From Anaerosoma tenue (GTDB lineage Bacteria > Actinomycetota > Coriobacteriia > Anaerosomatales > Anaerosomataceae): a stretch of DNA of 64,000 nt. Where the stretch lies: assembly GCF_023161965.1 (NCBI RefSeq), contig NZ_JALNTY010000001.1, forward strand, positions 788,501 to 852,500, read 5' to 3'. This document shows, piece by piece, positions 62,096 to 64,000 of this stretch. Both the position numbers and the translations under genes were made by a program. How positions within the stretch are numbered: position 1 is the first letter of the stretch; each line of letters starts with the position of its first letter. Below the pieces are notes generated by a model, which saw only the letters and a program-made list of their open reading frames with translations, ran no database searches and had not been told where the DNA came from.

Positions 62096-62293
62096 TCACT
62101 CGTTGCCGGAACGACGGGCCACTGCGGCCTCAAGCACCTCGAGCTGCCGCGAGAGGGCGCCGAGGCGCTTGAGCGCCATGCCCACGTACACGACCATCCC
62201 CGCCCACAGAAGGGCGTAGGCGCCGGCCACGAGCGGCCACTGGGTCAGAACGAGCGAGTAGACCTCTTCGAGCGTGGGATTCACAGCGATCAC
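62096..62293 (-). CDS. CcmD-like small membrane protein
   Basis: A 65-residue protein with one helix (LVAGAYALLWAGMVVYVGMAL, about 21-41) and a charged tail (KRLGALSRQLEVLEAAVARR). Size, topology and position after ccmC match CcmD, which helps release CcmE or holds the CcmABC complex. The GTG start overlaps the ccmC stop (GTGA). Confidence 0.75.
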   Translation of the reverse strand: MIAVNPTLEEVYSLVLTQWPLVAGAYALLWAGMVVYVGMALKRLGALSRQLEVLEAAVARRSGNE

Positions 62294-63219
62294 CTCTCCA
62301 GCAGGGTCTTGGCCTGTTCGATACGGTCACGCAGCTGCACTTCACCCATCCGCAGCTGGTAGATGGCGTAACCGAGCGCGATCATCCCGATCTGGGCGAC
62401 GATGAACGAGATCAGCATCGGCCCCTCGAGCCCGCCGCGTTCGATGACGGGATGGTTCGACGGGATCAGCCGGGTGATGAAGAACGAGATCGGCACGTCG
62501 ATGAACGCCAGGATCGAGAACACCGCCCCGTACACCGCCCGGCGCTCCTCATCCTCGACCGAGTTGCGCAGCACGAAGTACGCGACCACGAGCAACGTGA
62601 GGATGAAGTAGGTGGTGAGCCGCGGCTCCCAGTCCCACCACACGCCCCATGCCGCCTTGGTCCACAGGATGCCGGTGGCCATCGTGAGGCCCACGAACAC
62701 CAACGTGACCTCCATCGAGACACGCCCCTTGGTGTCGTACTCGCGGTTCCGTGTCATGAGGAACCGGACCGCGTAGAACGCGGCGAAGGCGAACACGATG
62801 AACGAGATCTCGGCCACCGGGACGTGGAAGTAGAAGATCTTCTGACCCCAATCGGGACGGCCGTACTCCGAGCCGAAGACCGTGGCCGTCTCGAATGTGG
62901 CAGCGACGACCGTGACCGTCCCCGAGTCTGTATCCAGCGTCAGGGAGTCTTCGTCGGCGGAGGTGAGCTCGCCCCTGAACGTCTGGCCGCCGTCCCCCAC
63001 CACTTCGACGCGATATCCCACGTAGTTGCCGAGGTACCTCGCTTCGTCGATCGTCTGCTCGAACGGCCCCTTGTACCGGACCGAATCAACCTGCTCGGCC
63101 GTTCTCACGAAGCCGAAATCGGGCACACCGGCCCAGAAGAACGCGCCAAGGAACGCGCCGAGGGTCAGCACGCCTCCAAGCACGAGCGCGATCATCGCTC
63201 TCGTCGTGAGGGACTTCAC
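62290..63219 (-). CDS. ccmC: Heme exporter CcmC with an inserted extracytoplasmic domain
   Basis: A 309-residue membrane protein that carries heme for cytochrome c maturation. The tryptophan-rich heme site is WTKAAWGVWWDWEPRLTTYFIL, with His in QKIFYFHVPVAEISF and in LIPSNHPVIERGG. Between the first helix (about 10-30) and the conserved core, from about residue 40 to 120, is a beta-rich insert (VGYRVEVVGDGGQTFRGELT, SADEDSLTLDTDSGTVTVVA) not expected in CcmC of normal size. GTG start. Cluster order is ccmA-B-C-D. Confidence 0.88.
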   Translation of the reverse strand: MKSLTTRAMIALVLGGVLTLGAFLGAFFWAGVPDFGFVRTAEQVDSVRYKGPFEQTIDEARYLGNYVGYRVEVVGDGGQTFRGELTSADEDSLTLDTDSGTVTVVAATFETATVFGSEYGRPDWGQKIFYFHVPVAEISFIVFAFAAFYAVRFLMTRNREYDTKGRVSMEVTLVFVGLTMATGILWTKAAWGVWWDWEPRLTTYFILTLLVVAYFVLRNSVEDEERRAVYGAVFSILAFIDVPISFFITRLIPSNHPVIERGGLEGPMLISFIVAQIGMIALGYAIYQLRMGEVQLRDRIEQAKTLLER

Positions 63220-63255
63220 GGTATGGTCAGCCTCCTATCGAAGACGCGCCGACGC

Positions 63256-63960
63256 TCATGCGCCGACGATGAACTCATACAGACCGTACGATGCGAGGAG
63301 CATGATCACGTCGTATCCTACGACCCACCCCATGCCGGTCCAGAACACCCCCACACCCTCGGCCCCGCCCACGATCGCGCCTCCGGTGGCGATGACCGCC
63401 CCGAGCAGCAGCGGATACATCAACGGGATGAACAGCATCGCGAGAACGAAGTCCTTGCCCGATGTGTTGACCGACATCGTGGCCAGGAGCGTACCCACGC
63501 CGGAGATGCCCACCGAACCCGCCAGCAGGATCAGTGGCAGCAAGGCGAGCGAGGACGCATCCATCTGCTCACCCTGCAGGAACAGGAAGCCGAACACCGG
63601 CAGCGTCAGCAGTTCGACCGCCAGCAGGAAGATGAGGTTGCCGCCTGCCTTGGCGAAGAAGATCACCGGGCGGTCCACGGGCGAGAGCAGGAGCGCCTCG
63701 AGGCACCCCTGATCCTTCTCGTGGACCAGTGAGCGGTTGAGTCCGAGCATCGATGTGAAGATGAAGGCGAGCCAGAGCAGTCCGGCGGCGATGTCACGCG
63801 GATCGAAGCTCGAGCCCGCCTGCGACAGCGCCACGAAGTAGACGACCATCGTGAGCAGGGCGTAGAGGCCCATCGACATGATCATCTCCTTGGTGCGGAG
63901 CTCCATGACGATGTCCTTCCGGAGCATCGCCCGCAACTGCCGTCCGGAGAGTCCGGCCAT
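63256..63960 (-). CDS. ccmB: Heme exporter subunit CcmB
   Basis: Membrane subunit of the CcmAB ABC transporter of cytochrome c maturation. The 234-residue protein begins RAMLRKDIVMELRTKEMIMSMGLYALL with six helices, the LSPVDRPVIFFAKAGGNLIF segment, GISGVGTLLATMSVNTSGKDFVLAMLFIPLMYPLLLGAV and a final helical pair. The ATG directly follows the stop of the preceding gene. Confidence 0.9.
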   Translation of the reverse strand: MAGLSGRQLRAMLRKDIVMELRTKEMIMSMGLYALLTMVVYFVALSQAGSSFDPRDIAAGLLWLAFIFTSMLGLNRSLVHEKDQGCLEALLLSPVDRPVIFFAKAGGNLIFLLAVELLTLPVFGFLFLQGEQMDASSLALLPLILLAGSVGISGVGTLLATMSVNTSGKDFVLAMLFIPLMYPLLLGAVIATGGAIVGGAEGVGVFWTGMGWVVGYDVIMLLASYGLYEFIVGA

Positions 63961-64000
63961 CTACGAGACCCCCATTCCAACGGTGGAACGGTAGGTCTGC
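63961..64000 (-). CDS. C-terminal end of an upstream gene, probably ccmA (partial)
   Basis: The window ends inside this frame. Only the last 12 codons and the stop are present (...TVGMGVS), ending TAG directly before the ccmB ATG. CcmA, the ATPase of the same transporter, is the expected neighbour. Nothing in these residues proves it. Confidence 0.45.
   Translation of the reverse strand, partial: QTYRSTVGMGVS

Overview
The window is GC-rich, gene-dense and almost entirely protein-coding. About 52 of some 59 protein genes lie on the minus strand. Many genes use GTG or TTG starts and stop/start overlaps of the GTGA or ATGA type. The content points to an anaerobic, cytochrome-rich actinobacterium, for example a Coriobacteriia/OPB41-like or Geothermincolia-like lineage. 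That placement is an inference from gene content: siroheme-type (Ahb) heme synthesis, many multiheme c-type cytochromes, a Rex-family regulator, HypA/HypB, menaquinone methylation and a Tat system. No 16S rRNA or other phylogenetic marker is present to confirm it.

Layout. (1) 34-12686, mostly minus strand: an archaeal-type DNA topoisomerase I, an HD-domain protein, hypB/hypA, tatC and a tatA/B gene, a divergent pair of STAS-domain genes, two small membrane-anchored proteins, an RseC-like protein, an amidohydrolase, a MenG/UbiE methyltransferase, a B12-binding radical SAM protein and a lipoprotein. (2) 12695-24835, minus strand: a Rex-like regulator, a ResB/CcsB cytochrome c assembly pair, and three multiheme cytochromes with 19, 15 and 7 candidate heme sites (38 canonical CxxCH plus two CX3CH and one CX4CH). 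These are interleaved with two membrane-anchored NHL-propeller proteins and a TPR protein. (3) 24832-51439, both strands: a surface-polysaccharide island with an O-antigen-ligase-like protein fused to TPRs, a polyprenyl-phosphate sugar transferase, many glycosyltransferases, phosphomannomutase, ManC, GalU, an MBOAT/SGNH acylation pair, an ABC exporter, a heparinase-fold protein and two methyltransferases. (4) 51601-64000, minus strand: a heme and cytochrome c maturation cluster, in transcription order ccmA (tail), ccmB, ccmC, ccmD, HemX/CcsA-like, an SDR, hemA, hemC, hemD, tRNA-Ala, a small membrane protein, hemB, ahbD, an ahbA-ahbB fusion and hemL, ended by a good hairpin terminator.

How the parts fit. 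Region 4 can make 5-aminolevulinate, uroporphyrinogen III and, through siroheme decarboxylation and AhbD, heme b. Its Ccm genes and the ResB/CcsB pair of region 2 can export heme and attach it to apocytochromes. Region 2 encodes apocytochromes with dozens of heme sites and extracytoplasmic scaffold-like proteins. The ligase gene of region 3 overlaps the TPR gene of region 2 by four bases, and that TPR gene overlaps an NHL gene, so surface glycan assembly and the cytochrome block may be expressed together. The most interesting candidate system is this cytochrome/NHL/TPR/glycan assembly, possibly a cell-surface electron conduit. That function is inferred, not shown.

No insertion sequence, prophage, CRISPR array, rRNA or replication origin was recognised. 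No gap between genes exceeds 300 bases; the largest (38879-39166) holds a probable glycosyltransferase relic.
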